Assembly: GCA_934561055.1 (NCBI GenBank)
Contig: CAKTFN010000004.1
Location: forward strand, 164,644-228,643
Source: an uncultured Eubacteriales bacterium
GTDB taxonomy: Bacteria; Bacillota; Clostridia; Oscillospirales; Acutalibacteraceae
Direction of reading: 5' to 3'
Length of the DNA: 64,000 nucleotides
Shown here: piece after piece, positions 41,364-50,660 of the stretch
Position numbering within the stretch: the stretch's first letter is position 1
How the letters are laid out: the number at the start of each line of letters is the position of its first letter
Notes under the pieces: model-generated
The model's database searches: none
Told to the model about the DNA's origin: nothing
What the model saw: only the letters and a program-made list of their open reading frames with translations
Translations under genes and position numbers: made by a program

Positions 41364-42812
41364 TCAGTATCCGTAATAAAGAAAACGTTCATTTTTCGGG
41401 ATTGATTCACCGTAAGGAGTATAGCTGTAGCCGTTTCGACTGACTTTAATGAGGTAATCTTCGTTGTCGAATGTTGCAACAACAATGAAAACGCGTTCCC
41501 ATGTCATTTTCAGCTTTAAATCTTTTGTGCTTCTGTAAGTACATTGACAGATTCTGTTTTTCGGAACGTTCCACTCAAAGCCGCTTGTTTTTCCGTGTCC
41601 CGGGTAATATGAAATCAACTCATAGTTATCATGTTTTTTGTCAATAAACAGTTCGGCAGTTGAAGAAAAAGTCATGTCCTTCTCTTTGTCGGAAAAATTT
41701 GAAACTCGCAGAGACGGCCAATATGTACTGTCACCGCTCATGTTTTCAAACTCGATTTCAATTCCGTCGAGCGGATGAAGGAGGGCTTCAACCTCGCACG
41801 TTGCTTTTATGTTTCCGCAGCTTGCCGTTATCGTTGCTTCTCCTTCGTCAACGGCAACGACGTTCCCGTTTTGACTGACTTTTGCAACGAATCTGTCGCT
41901 TGTGCTCCATGTGACTTTTACGTTCTTTGCGTCGGAAATTACGGTTGCCTTGAGTTTTGTGTGGTTAAAGTTTTTGCATTCGTCCTCGCTGTAAAGCGTA
42001 ACGAAATTTTTTGAAAGAATAATCGCATCAACTTTAAAAGCGTTGACGTTGATTTTTCTGATTTCGTCGTTGAAGTCGTTCGTGAGCTTGATTTGCGCTT
42101 TTCCGCTCTTTTTAACCGTGACGTAAAGCTTGATTTTGTCGCCGTCCCAGTATTTGTCCCATTTGAGCGAGATTACGTCCGGGTCGGAAATGTGGTAGTA
42201 AAGAGAACCTTTTCCCGTGTATGTGATGACGAGCGTTTTGCTGTTGTAAACGGTCGGTTCTTTTTCGGAGGAGGTGAGCTTTATCGGCCTTGTGACCTTG
42301 ACTTTGCAGGAGTATTTTTTTCCGCCGAGGACTGCGGAGATAATAACGTTGCCCTTTGAAAGCGGTTTTACAACGCCGTTTTTGTCAACGGTTGCGATTT
42401 TTTTGTCTGAGGACTGCCATTTCGGCGTGCGTGTTGTTCCTTTAAGCTTCAAAGTGAAGCTTCTTCCGACGCCGACGGAGATTTTTTCGATTGAAATTTT
42501 CGGCGCTTCAACCGTGATTTTGCATTTGAAAACGCTTTTTCCGAGCGTTGCGGTGACGGTTGCCGTGCCTTTTGAAATGCCCTTGACCGTTCCGTTTTTG
42601 CCGACCGCAACGATTTTTTTGTCCGACGTTTTCCACGTCGGAACCTTTTTCGTTCCGGTGAGCGACAATTGATAGCTTTGACCGACAACGAGAACGGCTT
42701 TTTTTCTGCTCATGCCGACCGAAGCCGCCGAAGAGCAAAAGCTGAGAGCGAGCAAGGAAAAGGTCAAAACCAGGGCGGGCAGCAGAGCGAAAAATTTTTT
42801 TGCTTTCATCAT
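41364..42812 (-). CDS. Secreted protein with bacterial Ig-like (Big_2) repeats
   Basis: 482 residues with a signal peptide (residues 1-30, ending SSAAS). At least three Big_2-type Ig-like domains follow (about residues 33-105, 107-185 and 270-345), each with the pattern K-V-x-W-x-(S/T)-S-D-x-x-I-A-x-V-x-x-x-G-x-V-x-x-x-x-x-G-x-A-x-I-T-A. The last ~130 residues are a β-rich Tyr/Phe-containing domain I do not recognise. It is a likely surface or matrix protein, with no LPxTG. AAAGGAGAG precedes the ATG pair. It is next to the transglutaminase-type secreted protein but has its own promoter. Confidence 0.86.
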   Translation of the reverse strand: MMKAKKFFALLPALVLTFSLLALSFCSSAASVGMSRKKAVLVVGQSYQLSLTGTKKVPTWKTSDKKIVAVGKNGTVKGISKGTATVTATLGKSVFKCKITVEAPKISIEKISVGVGRSFTLKLKGTTRTPKWQSSDKKIATVDKNGVVKPLSKGNVIISAVLGGKKYSCKVKVTRPIKLTSSEKEPTVYNSKTLVITYTGKGSLYYHISDPDVISLKWDKYWDGDKIKLYVTVKKSGKAQIKLTNDFNDEIRKINVNAFKVDAIILSKNFVTLYSEDECKNFNHTKLKATVISDAKNVKVTWSTSDRFVAKVSQNGNVVAVDEGEATITASCGNIKATCEVEALLHPLDGIEIEFENMSGDSTYWPSLRVSNFSDKEKDMTFSSTAELFIDKKHDNYELISYYPGHGKTSGFEWNVPKNRICQCTYRSTKDLKLKMTWERVFIVVATFDNEDYLIKVSRNGYSYTPYGESIPKNERFLYYGY

Positions 42813-42842
42813 TTTTTTTCTCTCCTTTTTTAAGTCGGAAAT

Positions 42843-42871
42843 ATGTTATCACTCGGAAGAAATTTTTTCAA
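42843..42871 (-). promoter_or_regulatory. Promoter of the Ig-like gene
   Basis: On the minus strand TTGAAA, a 17-bp spacer and TAACAT. Confidence 0.65.
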
Positions 42872-42883
42872 GTCCAAAACGAA

Positions 42884-42919
42884 AAAACATCCGCCGCATT
42901 TTACGACGGATGTTTTTTT
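42884..42919 (-). terminator. Terminator of the transglutaminase-type gene
   Basis: AAAACATCCG and CGGATGTTTTTTT pair around an inner CCG/CGA stem. T or A runs on both sides allow use in either direction. It sits 2 bases beyond the stop. Confidence 0.82.
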
Positions 42920-42921
42920 CG

Positions 42922-45021
42922 TCAGCATCCCAAAAACTTTCCGTTTTTGATGTAGCCGCTCGTTTGCTTATACGGAGTGAGGAAATAAGACCAGTTTCCG
43001 TCGCACTCGTAGTTTCCGGTTTCCATGATGTAAACACGGTCGTTAATGTTGACCTCGCACCAAAAATGCTGCCAAATCCGACCGGTGGTTTTGCTTCCTC
43101 TGTAGCCCTGAATGAGATATGCGTCGTAGCCGAGATATGCCATCATTTCGGCCATTGCGCCGTTATACTGAACGCATTGACCGAGCCTGTAAGTGAAAAT
43201 TGCGTCGGCATAACCTTTTCCGACAATTTTGTTCCAATCCGAACCTTCCGCATACCTGACTTTTTTGTTGATCCAATTGAGCGTATAAAAAAGCTTTTCT
43301 TCACGGGACATATTTTTTGTGAAATGCTTATCGGCAAATTTTTTGAGAACCTGTTTGTCACGTGCCGAAATCGTGTATGTGTAATATGTTGTCTTTTTGC
43401 CCTGTGTGTTGTAAACTTTTATGCTGTCCCTTCTTTTGAGCTGAGCTCCGGCAAGAATCGTTGACGGTGTGTCGCTCGCGCAGTACGAACCTTCAAGGCT
43501 GTAATATGTTTTGTTCCCGACTTTTTTGAAAGCACGGATTGTGTAGTAATAATCAAGCTTTGGGGAAATCGTCTTGTCGGTGAATGTGTTTGAGGTGTTA
43601 TTCGTGAAAGTTTTGAGCTTTTTTGCGCCGGAAAGGCTCGTTGCTTTGATGGTTCTTCTGTAGACGATGTAGCCGTCGGCAATCTGATTTTTCGTCCATT
43701 TGAGTTTGATCGAGTTTTTGTAAAGCGCACCTTTGACCGTCGGCTGAGTGAGGGGAGTCGTGACCGAAAGTTTCACTGCGGTTCCGGCGTAGTACTGTCC
43801 GCCGGCAGAAATGACGGGAACGATTTTATAGACATATTTTGTCAGCTGGGACGTTGTTTTGTCTTTGAAATATCTGCGCTCTCCGGATGTTTTTCCGACT
43901 TTTACATACTTCTTTCCCTTTGCGTCGTAGCGATAGATGTTGAACTGTTTCGGATTTCTGAAGAAATTCCATTCCCAACCGAGAAAAACGCTTGTGTCCG
44001 GTTTTGCTTCGATTTCGGGACACGAAACGGACGGAACGACGATTTTAAAAGTCAGCGTTTTTGTTCCTGTGAAATAATCTCCGATGAAAGTGATTTTCGC
44101 CGTTGCCGTTCCGGGATAAACGTTGTTTGAGTATGTCACTTTGTAATCATGACCCTCGGTAGCGTAAAAACCGTCGTAAGTTACCGAAACGTAAGGCGTC
44201 AAGGCTCTTTCGTCATATTCCAAAACGGAGCTGTCAAAGGAAGCGGAAACCATGTTCGCCGGAATTTTTGTGATTGAAAAAGTTTTTTCGGCAATTCCGA
44301 CGTATGAGCCCAGTCCGAGAACGGTGACGGTTCCCGTTCCGATCTCATAATTGTCTTTGTATGAAACGGTGTAATCGACGTCCCGGATGAGCTTTTCTCC
44401 GTCAAGCGTAACCGTTACATCGGGTTCAATGTCGTCAAAATTGAACACAAAGCTGTCGGACGAAAGCTTTATGTTTTCGCTTCTTATCGGGGAACAGTAA
44501 ATGATTTTGAACCCGTTTTGCTTTGCGTAAGTTTCTGCATAGCTTCCTTTTTCGCAGAAAATTGTGAAACACGGAATTCTTTCGGTTTCGGGTTCGTCGC
44601 CTTTCGGCTCGTCTTCATCCCAAAATTTTGCCCAATCTTTCATATAGCCGAGGTTCTCGATTTCGGTAACGGTTTTCGGAACAAAAACGTTTGAGCAAAA
44701 TTCGTCGTCAATATAACTGTTTTTAATTTCCACTTTCACCGATGTTACGGTATAAAGTTCATACTTTCCGTCATCCGAATCATCGAAGACTTTCAATGTT
44801 TCCGGAATGAAGGCGAGCCCGTCGGCTTCGGCGGCGGTAATCATCGCTTTCTTTTCGGCTTTGTCGAGCCTGTAGTGAATATATGAGATGTCCGAATCAC
44901 GGTCGATTTGGGTTTCGTATTCTTTTGAAAAGTCCCACGCACCGAAAGCGCAGACGCTTAAAGCGGCAACCGCAAAAAGCGAAAAGAACAGAACGAAAAC
45001 CGATTTTTTGATTTTTTTCAT
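42922..45021 (-). CDS. Secreted multidomain protein with transglutaminase-like domain
   Basis: About 699 residues. A signal peptide (MKKIKKSVFVLFFSLFAVAAL) leads to a mature protein with a unique N-terminal part, two tandem ~75-residue β-domains (each with the DVTVTLDGEKL...DYTVSYKDN...GTVTVLGLGSYVG-type pattern), two FN3-like domains (about residues 350-530), and a C-terminal transglutaminase-like domain: cysteine in LGQCVQYNGAMAEMMAYLGYDAYL, histidine in RIWQHFWCEV, acidic residue soon after. Such enzymes act as cysteine peptidases or cross-linkers of surface protein. The start ATG 45021 follows AAAGGAG. No cell-wall anchor motif is seen. Confidence 0.85.
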   Translation of the reverse strand: MKKIKKSVFVLFFSLFAVAALSVCAFGAWDFSKEYETQIDRDSDISYIHYRLDKAEKKAMITAAEADGLAFIPETLKVFDDSDDGKYELYTVTSVKVEIKNSYIDDEFCSNVFVPKTVTEIENLGYMKDWAKFWDEDEPKGDEPETERIPCFTIFCEKGSYAETYAKQNGFKIIYCSPIRSENIKLSSDSFVFNFDDIEPDVTVTLDGEKLIRDVDYTVSYKDNYEIGTGTVTVLGLGSYVGIAEKTFSITKIPANMVSASFDSSVLEYDERALTPYVSVTYDGFYATEGHDYKVTYSNNVYPGTATAKITFIGDYFTGTKTLTFKIVVPSVSCPEIEAKPDTSVFLGWEWNFFRNPKQFNIYRYDAKGKKYVKVGKTSGERRYFKDKTTSQLTKYVYKIVPVISAGGQYYAGTAVKLSVTTPLTQPTVKGALYKNSIKLKWTKNQIADGYIVYRRTIKATSLSGAKKLKTFTNNTSNTFTDKTISPKLDYYYTIRAFKKVGNKTYYSLEGSYCASDTPSTILAGAQLKRRDSIKVYNTQGKKTTYYTYTISARDKQVLKKFADKHFTKNMSREEKLFYTLNWINKKVRYAEGSDWNKIVGKGYADAIFTYRLGQCVQYNGAMAEMMAYLGYDAYLIQGYRGSKTTGRIWQHFWCEVNINDRVYIMETGNYECDGNWSYFLTPYKQTSGYIKNGKFLGC

Positions 45022-45056
45022 GAAAAAAGCTCCTTTCAAAAAGCATTTGCTTTTTA

Positions 45057-45085
45057 ATTATAACATGGAATTTCCGATTCGGCAA
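45057..45085 (-). promoter_or_regulatory. Promoter of the transglutaminase-type gene
   Basis: On the minus strand TTGCCG, a 17-bp spacer and a perfect TATAAT. Confidence 0.7.
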
Positions 45086-45186
45086 CAGAAAAGCACAAAA
45101 AGAAAGGCAAAATCAGAAAAATATTGGTTCTTTTTAATGAAAAACATTTTTTGGCTTTTCGGGCACAAAATATTTCGGTAAAAGGC

Positions 45187-45215
45187 TTTACTTTTTTTTC
45201 TCACCGTGTTATAAT
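45187..45215 (+). promoter_or_regulatory. Promoter of rpsO
   Basis: TTTACT (45187-45192), a 17-bp spacer and TATAAT (45210-45215). The ~100-base leader that follows carries a GCTC/GAGC hairpin and may hold an S15 autoregulatory site; I cannot identify one with confidence. Confidence 0.65.
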
Positions 45216-45324
45216 CTTTCAGCGTTATGCCTGTTTCCCGGTTTTCGGACAAAGCTCAATGAGCATTTCACCGACCGTTTACTGAGGGCACGGCAAACAA
45301 ATATTTTTTTATGAGGTGAAAACC

Positions 45325-45591
45325 ATGATTACAAAAGAAGAAAAAACCAAGATCATCGAAGAATATGCAATTCATGAGGGCGACACCGGTTCACCGGAAG
45401 TTCAGATTGCTGTTCTCACAAGCAGAATCAACACTCTCACCGAGCATCTCAAGACCAACAAGAAGGATCATCATTCACGCCGCGGTCTTCTCAAGATGGT
45501 CGGCCACAGAAGAAATCTCCTTGCATATCTTCAGAAGAAGGATATCGAAAGATACCGTTCAATCGTTGCAAGACTCGGTCTTCGTAAATAA
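45325..45591 (+). CDS. rpsO: 30S ribosomal protein S15
   Basis: 88 residues, the size of bacterial S15. The N-terminal helix with KTKIIEEYAIHEGDTGSPEVQIAVLT and the basic RNA-contacting DHHSRRGLLKMVGHRRNLLAYLQKKD are textbook. S15 binds the 16S central domain early in 30S assembly and in several bacteria represses its own mRNA. ATG 45325 follows GAGGTG. It is upstream of pnp, the conserved bacterial order. Confidence 0.97.
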   Translation: MITKEEKTKIIEEYAIHEGDTGSPEVQIAVLTSRINTLTEHLKTNKKDHHSRRGLLKMVGHRRNLLAYLQKKDIERYRSIVARLGLRK

Positions 45592-45603
45592 TTGCGTCAT
45601 TTC

Positions 45604-45635
45604 GGCAGGTACGGTGAAAGCCGCGCCTGCCTTTT
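45604..45635 (+). terminator. Partial terminator/attenuator between rpsO and pnp
   Basis: GGCAGG and CCTGCC, with an inner CGG/CCG, are followed by only four T. It is weak, so read-through into pnp is expected. Confidence 0.6.
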
Positions 45636-45652
45636 GAACAGTTGAAAAAGTT

Positions 45653-45731
45653 CGTGAGCGTTTTCGGATTAGCACTAAATTGAACGCCTCTTTACGGGGC
45701 GCTGAATTTATTGCTAAAGCCGTGCCTCACG
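45653..45731 (+). promoter_or_regulatory. Long hairpin in the pnp leader
   Basis: Paired segments, from the outside in: CGTGAG/CTCACG, TTAGCA/TGCTAA, TAAATT/AATTTA and CGCC/GGGCG, with small internal loops. The ~79-base hairpin ends about 30 bases before the pnp start. In E. coli an RNase III-cut leader hairpin mediates PNPase autocontrol; a similar role here is inference. Confidence 0.6.
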
Positions 45732-45763
45732 AGAAAAATATTATTATAAAGTGAGGTTAATTT

Positions 45764-47956
45764 ATGTTCCCTGATTTCAGAAAGTTTGAAACCACTCTCG
45801 CAGGCAGACCCCTCGTTGTCGAAACCGGAAAAATGGCCGGTCTCGCAGGCGGTTCATGTCTCATCCGTTACGGCGAAACAGAAATTCTTTGCACCGCAAC
45901 AATGTCCGCAAAGCCCAGAGAAGGCGTTGACTTTTTCCCTCTTTCCGTTGACTTTGAAGAAAAGCTTTATTCCGTCGGAAGAATTCCCGGCTCCTTCCAG
46001 AGAAGAGAGGGAAGAGCAAGCGAAAAGGCAACTCTTTGCTCAAGAGTTATCGACCGTCCGATCCGTCCGCTTTTCCCGAAGGACATGAGAAACGACGTCG
46101 GCGTTGTTGCAACCGTTATGTCGGTTGACCCGGACTGCCTTCCGGAAATCACCGCAATGATCGGTGTTTCGGTTGCAATCTCAATTTCGGAAATTCCCTG
46201 GGACGGCCCGATCAGCGGCGTTTCCGTCGGCCTTGTTGACGGAAAGTTCGTAATCAACCCGACCGAAGCCGAAAGAGAAAAGTCCGAAATGGCCGTTACC
46301 GTTGCTTCAACCTCGGATCTCGTTGCAATGATCGAAGCCGGCGCAAAGGAAGTTGACAACGAAACCATGTTCGACGGCATCATGTATGCCCACAAGGTCA
46401 ATCAGGAAGTTGTTGAATTCATCAAGATGATTCAAAAGGAAGTCGGAAAAGAAAAGATTCCGTTTGAATCTCAGGAAGTTCCGCACGATATGTTTGAGGC
46501 CGTTAAGGACTTTGCAATCGACGACGTTAAGGCGGCTCTTGACACCGACGACAAGAGAATCCGTGACGAAAGACTCAAACCTGTTTACGAAAAAGTTCAC
46601 GAAAAGTTCGACGAAGAATATCCAGAACAGATTGAAAAAATCGACGAATGTCTTTACAAGCTCCAGAAGTTCGTTGTTCGCCGCTGGCTCCTTGACGAAG
46701 GAAAGCGTGTTGACGGAAGAGGAATCAACGATATGCGTCCGCTTGACGCAGAGGTTGACCTTCTTTCCCGTGTTCACGGTTCGGGTATGTTCACAAGAGG
46801 TCAGACCCAGGTTCTCACCGTAACGACCCTCGGAACGATGAGCGACGCTCAGCTTCTTGACGGACTTGACAACGAAACAACAAAGAGATATATCCATCAC
46901 TATAATTTCCCGTCATACTCGGTCGGCGAAACAAGACCTTCAAGAGGTCCCGGAAGACGTGAAATCGGCCACGGCGCACTTGCAGAAAGAGCTCTTCTTC
47001 CCGTAATCCCCTCGGTTGAAGAATTCCCGTACACGATTCGCCTGGTTTCCGAAGTTCTTTCTTCAAACGGTTCAACTTCACAGGCTTCTGTCTGCGGTTC
47101 AACCCTTTCGCTCATGGCTGCCGGCGTACCCATCAAAGCTCCCGTTGCCGGTATTTCCTGCGGTCTTATCACCGAAGGAGAACGCTTCATGACAATGGTT
47201 GACATTCAGGGCCTTGAAGACTTCTTCGGCGACATGGACTTCAAAGTTGCCGGTACCAAGAAAGGTATTACCGCAATCCAGATGGACCTCAAAATCCACG
47301 GTCTTACTCCGGCAATCATCAAGGAAGCCCTTGAAAAGACATATGACGCACGCTGCAAGATTCTTGACGAAGTTATTCTTCCCTGCATCGCAGAGCCGAG
47401 AAAAGAACTTTCAAAGTACGCTCCGAAGATGCTCATGACGAAGATTGATCCGGACAAGATCGGAGACGTTATCGGAAAGCAGGGCAAGGTTATTCAGAAG
47501 ATCTGCGCCGAATGCGAATGCAAGGTTGACGTTGAAGAGGACGGTTCAATTTATGTTTCCGCTCTTGACCTTGACAACGCAAAGCGTGCTCTTACAATCA
47601 TTGAAACAATTGCAAACGACCCCGAAGTCGGCGCAATTTTCCGCGGTGTGGTCACAAGACTTATGAGCTTCGGTGCGTTCGTTGAAATTGCTCCGGGCAA
47701 GGAAGGCCTTGTTCACATCAGCAAGCTTGATGTTAAGCACGTTGAAAAAGTTGAGGACTGCGTTGCTGTTGGCGACGAAGTAATCGTTAAGGTTACCGAA
47801 ATTGACGACCAGGGAAGAATCAATCTTTCACGTCGTGACGCTCTCATCGAAATTGAGGGACTCACTCCGGAAGATGACGGAGAACAGCCGGAAAGAAGAC
47901 CTTCAAGAGGTCACGGTCCGCGCAGAAACGGCGGCGACAGAAGAGACCGCAGATAA
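45764..47956 (+). CDS. pnp: Polyribonucleotide nucleotidyltransferase (PNPase)
   Basis: Phosphorolytic 3'-5' exoribonuclease and RNA polymerase without template. The 730-residue protein has two RNase PH-like domains (about 1-220 and 305-545, joined by an α-helical linker; GRIPGSFQRREGRASEKATL, RPSRGPGRREIGHGALAERAL), a KH domain with IGDVIGKQGKVIQKI, and a C-terminal S1 domain (GVVTRLMSFGAFVEIAPGKEGLVHIS), ending in an Arg/Gly-rich tail. The SD is GTGAGG. Confidence 0.97.
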   Translation: MFPDFRKFETTLAGRPLVVETGKMAGLAGGSCLIRYGETEILCTATMSAKPREGVDFFPLSVDFEEKLYSVGRIPGSFQRREGRASEKATLCSRVIDRPIRPLFPKDMRNDVGVVATVMSVDPDCLPEITAMIGVSVAISISEIPWDGPISGVSVGLVDGKFVINPTEAEREKSEMAVTVASTSDLVAMIEAGAKEVDNETMFDGIMYAHKVNQEVVEFIKMIQKEVGKEKIPFESQEVPHDMFEAVKDFAIDDVKAALDTDDKRIRDERLKPVYEKVHEKFDEEYPEQIEKIDECLYKLQKFVVRRWLLDEGKRVDGRGINDMRPLDAEVDLLSRVHGSGMFTRGQTQVLTVTTLGTMSDAQLLDGLDNETTKRYIHHYNFPSYSVGETRPSRGPGRREIGHGALAERALLPVIPSVEEFPYTIRLVSEVLSSNGSTSQASVCGSTLSLMAAGVPIKAPVAGISCGLITEGERFMTMVDIQGLEDFFGDMDFKVAGTKKGITAIQMDLKIHGLTPAIIKEALEKTYDARCKILDEVILPCIAEPRKELSKYAPKMLMTKIDPDKIGDVIGKQGKVIQKICAECECKVDVEEDGSIYVSALDLDNAKRALTIIETIANDPEVGAIFRGVVTRLMSFGAFVEIAPGKEGLVHISKLDVKHVEKVEDCVAVGDEVIVKVTEIDDQGRINLSRRDALIEIEGLTPEDDGEQPERRPSRGHGPRRNGGDRRDRR

Positions 47957-47982
47957 ACTTTAAGCAGATTGATTTTAAAAGA

Positions 47983-48018
47983 TAAAGGGGAGAAGTTTTT
48001 TGCTTCTCCCTTTTTTAA
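47983..48018 (+). terminator. Terminator of rpsO-pnp
   Basis: GGGGAGAAG (47987-47995) and CTTCTCCC (48003-48010) form a strong stem followed by six T. Confidence 0.9.
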
Positions 48019-48048
48019 AAACTAAAATTACAAAAAGGAATGATTATA

Positions 48049-48651
48049 ATGAAAAAAAATAACCTTTTCTTTCTCACACTTTCGGCTGTTTTCATTGCAA
48101 TAATTGCAGTAATGAGCTTTACCCCGATCGGATATCTCAAATTCGGAATTGTCGAAATCACTCTTATCGCAATTCCCGTTGCCTTCGGCGGAACGCTTCT
48201 CGGAAAATGGGGCGGTCTTTTGCTCGGAACGGCTTTCGGCGTTTCAAGTTTCATTCAGTGCTTCGGCGCAAGCGGATTCGGCGCAACACTCCTTTCAATC
48301 AGCCCCGTAAAAACCTTCATCGTTTGCATGCTTCCGAGAATGGCACTCGGCTTTTTCTCGGCGTGGATTTTTGAGGCGATGAGCAAAAAGGTCAACGCTC
48401 CCGTCAGCGGAGTTGTTTCCTTCCTTTCGGCTGCGATAATCAACACAGTCGGTTTTGTCGGCCTTCTTGCGGCGTTCTTTTATAACACCGAGTATATCCG
48501 GTCGATTGCCGAGCAGCTCGGCGCAACGAACGTTTTTGTTTTTGCCGCTCTTTTTGCCGGAACAAATGCGCTTATCGAAGCGGCTGCCTGCGGTGCTTGC
48601 GGTGCGGTTCTTGCTCCGCTTTCAAAAAAGCTCAAGTCACAGGTAAGATAA
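48049..48651 (+). CDS. ECF transporter S component
   Basis: 200 residues with about five or six membrane helices, of the small S-component type of energy-coupling-factor vitamin transporters: YLKFGIVEITLIAIPVAFGGTLLGKWGGLLLGTAFGV and the ISPVKTFIVCMLPRMALGF region, which forms the substrate pocket in relatives (pantothenate/other vitamins). The vitamin cannot be assigned. AAGGA is 9 bases before ATG 48049. No ECF ATPases adjoin, so it would use shared ones. Confidence 0.85.
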   Translation: MKKNNLFFLTLSAVFIAIIAVMSFTPIGYLKFGIVEITLIAIPVAFGGTLLGKWGGLLLGTAFGVSSFIQCFGASGFGATLLSISPVKTFIVCMLPRMALGFFSAWIFEAMSKKVNAPVSGVVSFLSAAIINTVGFVGLLAAFFYNTEYIRSIAEQLGATNVFVFAALFAGTNALIEAAACGACGAVLAPLSKKLKSQVR

Positions 48652-48660
48652 ATCAAAACT

Positions 48661-48738
48661 GCTGCCGATTAAACGGAAAGCATCGATTTCGGCGGTGCTT
48701 TTGAATCCGCTTTGATCGGCGGCACTTAATTTTTTGCA
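48661..48738 (+). terminator. Terminator-like hairpin after the ECF S component
   Basis: GCTGCCGAT (48661-48669) pairs with ATCGGCGGC (48715-48723) across a long interior that can fold further. AATTTTTT follows. Confidence 0.6.
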
Positions 48739-48766
48739 TATTTGTTAAAAAAAGAGGATTTTCCCG

Positions 48767-49666
48767 ATGCAAAAAGAAAAAAATAATGATATAATGTTCT
48801 CAAAGGCAAAGCTTGCCTTTGCAATGACCGTTTTCGGAACAATCGGAATCTTTGTTCGCCACATTCCGTTTCCGTCAAGTTTTATTGCAATGGTTCGCGG
48901 TTTTGCCGGCGTTGCGTTTTTGCTCCTTTTGAACCTTTTCAGAAAAAAGAGAATCGACTTTTCCGCTGTCAAAAAGAATATTTGGATTCTTCTTGCCTCC
49001 GGTGCGGCAATCGGAGTGAACTGGATTTTGCTTTTTGAAGCGTACAATTATACCTCTGTTGCAACGGCAACGCTCTGCTATTATCTTGCGCCGATTTTTG
49101 TTACGCTCGCTTCGCCGTTTGTACTTAAAGAAAAGCTTACGGCAAAAAAATTCCTGTGCGTTCTTTGTGCGCTTTTCGGAATGGTTTTTGTTTCCGGAGT
49201 TTTTGAAAGCGGCGGCGTTCAAAAAAGCGACCTCACGGGAATACTTCTCGGAACGGGTGCGGCGTTGTTTTACTCAACCGTTACTTTGCTCAACAAAAAG
49301 TTCAAAGACATCACCGATACCGACAAAACAATGGTTCAGCTTTTCTTCGCTTCAATCGTTGTTACACCGTATGTTTTTCTGACCGAAAAGATCACAACGT
49401 TCGATTACAGCGTGAAAGCGGTTGTTCTTCTTCTGATTGTCGGTTTTGTTCACACGGGCTTTTCATACACGCTTTACTTCGGCTCCGTCGGAAGGCTTCC
49501 GGCGCAGACGTCGGCGCTTTTCAGCTATATTGACCCGGTTGTTGCGATTTTCCTTTCGGCAATCGTGCTCAAAGAGGGTCTTTCCGCATTTGACGTCATC
49601 GGAGCCGTTCTCATTCTCGGCTCAACGCTTTTCGGCGAAATTAACTTTAAGAGGGATAAAAAATGA
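48767..49666 (+). CDS. EamA/DMT-superfamily transporter
   Basis: 299 residues with ten hydrophobic helices, in two EamA halves of five (VFGTIGIFVRHI at the first, LLGTGAALFYSTVTLLNKKF at the start of the second). Such proteins export or import small metabolites; the substrate is unknown. AGAGGA precedes the ATG, and the stop overlaps era by four bases, so the transporter is cotranscribed with era-yqzL-recO. Confidence 0.9.
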   Translation: MQKEKNNDIMFSKAKLAFAMTVFGTIGIFVRHIPFPSSFIAMVRGFAGVAFLLLLNLFRKKRIDFSAVKKNIWILLASGAAIGVNWILLFEAYNYTSVATATLCYYLAPIFVTLASPFVLKEKLTAKKFLCVLCALFGMVFVSGVFESGGVQKSDLTGILLGTGAALFYSTVTLLNKKFKDITDTDKTMVQLFFASIVVTPYVFLTEKITTFDYSVKAVVLLLIVGFVHTGFSYTLYFGSVGRLPAQTSALFSYIDPVVAIFLSAIVLKEGLSAFDVIGAVLILGSTLFGEINFKRDKK

Positions 49667-50556
49667 AAGAATCAAAAACCGCATTTATTGCAATCGTAGG
49701 TTGTCCGAATGTCGGAAAATCTTCAATCCTCAACCGCCTTCTTTCGGCAAAGGTTGCGATTGTTTCCGATAAGCCGCAGACCACGCGGACAAGAATCATG
49801 GGTGTTCTCACAAAGGACGAAACCCAACTTGTTTTTACCGATACTCCCGGTTATCACCGCCCGCACAATAAACTCGGCGAAAAAATGATTAAGGCCGTAA
49901 CCGACAGCATCGGCGGCGTTGACGCCTGCATGTTTGTTGTTGAACCTGAGGGCGAACTTCGTGAAGAGGAAAAGGAACTTCTCAAAAAATTCCGTGCTCA
50001 AAAAATGCCTGTGGTTCTTGTAATCAATAAAATCGACACGGTTCTTGTAAAAACGGATCTCATGAAACGCATTGCCGAGCTTTCGGCTCAGTATGACTTT
50101 GAAGCTGTTGTTCCCGTTTCGGCGCTGAGAAACGATGGAATGGACGAACTTTGCGACGAACTTTGCAAGCTTGCTTTCCCGTCGGAACATTTCTTTCCCG
50201 ACGATACTCTCACCGATCAGCCGGAAAGGGTAATCGCAGGCGAAATTATCAGAGAAAAAATGCTTCGGCTTCTTGACCGGGAAATTCCGCACGGTGTTGC
50301 CGTTTCAATCGAAAAAATGCGTGAGCGCCCGGATAAGGACATCATGGATATTGAAGCGGTGATTTACTGCGAAAAGGAGAGCCACAAAGGAATCATCATC
50401 GGAAAAGGCGGCGCAATGCTCAAGCGCATTTCAACTTATGCACGGCAGGACATGGAACGCTTTTTCGATTGTAAAATCAACCTCAAATGCTGGGTCAAGG
50501 TCAAAGAGGGCTGGCGCAACAGAGAGGGACTGATTCACAACTTCGGGCTTGATTAA
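49663..50556 (+). CDS. era: GTPase Era
   Basis: Essential GTPase that binds the 3' end of 16S rRNA in 30S maturation. The GTPase domain shows GCPNVGKSS (G1), TRTRIMG (G2 region), DTPGYH (G3) and VINKIDT (G4); the C-terminal KH domain carries GIIIGKGGAMLKRI. 297 residues, normal. It begins inside the stop of the DMT gene. Confidence 0.97.
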   Translation: MKESKTAFIAIVGCPNVGKSSILNRLLSAKVAIVSDKPQTTRTRIMGVLTKDETQLVFTDTPGYHRPHNKLGEKMIKAVTDSIGGVDACMFVVEPEGELREEEKELLKKFRAQKMPVVLVINKIDTVLVKTDLMKRIAELSAQYDFEAVVPVSALRNDGMDELCDELCKLAFPSEHFFPDDTLTDQPERVIAGEIIREKMLRLLDREIPHGVAVSIEKMRERPDKDIMDIEAVIYCEKESHKGIIIGKGGAMLKRISTYARQDMERFFDCKINLKCWVKVKEGWRNREGLIHNFGLD

Positions 50557-50660
50557 AAGCGAAAAAACGGATTAAGAAAAACTTTCCTTGTTTAAAACGC
50601 TTCCTTTCGGAGCAAAGTATAAGCAGACGGTCTTGTACTTTACTTTCGGAGGGAACTGTT

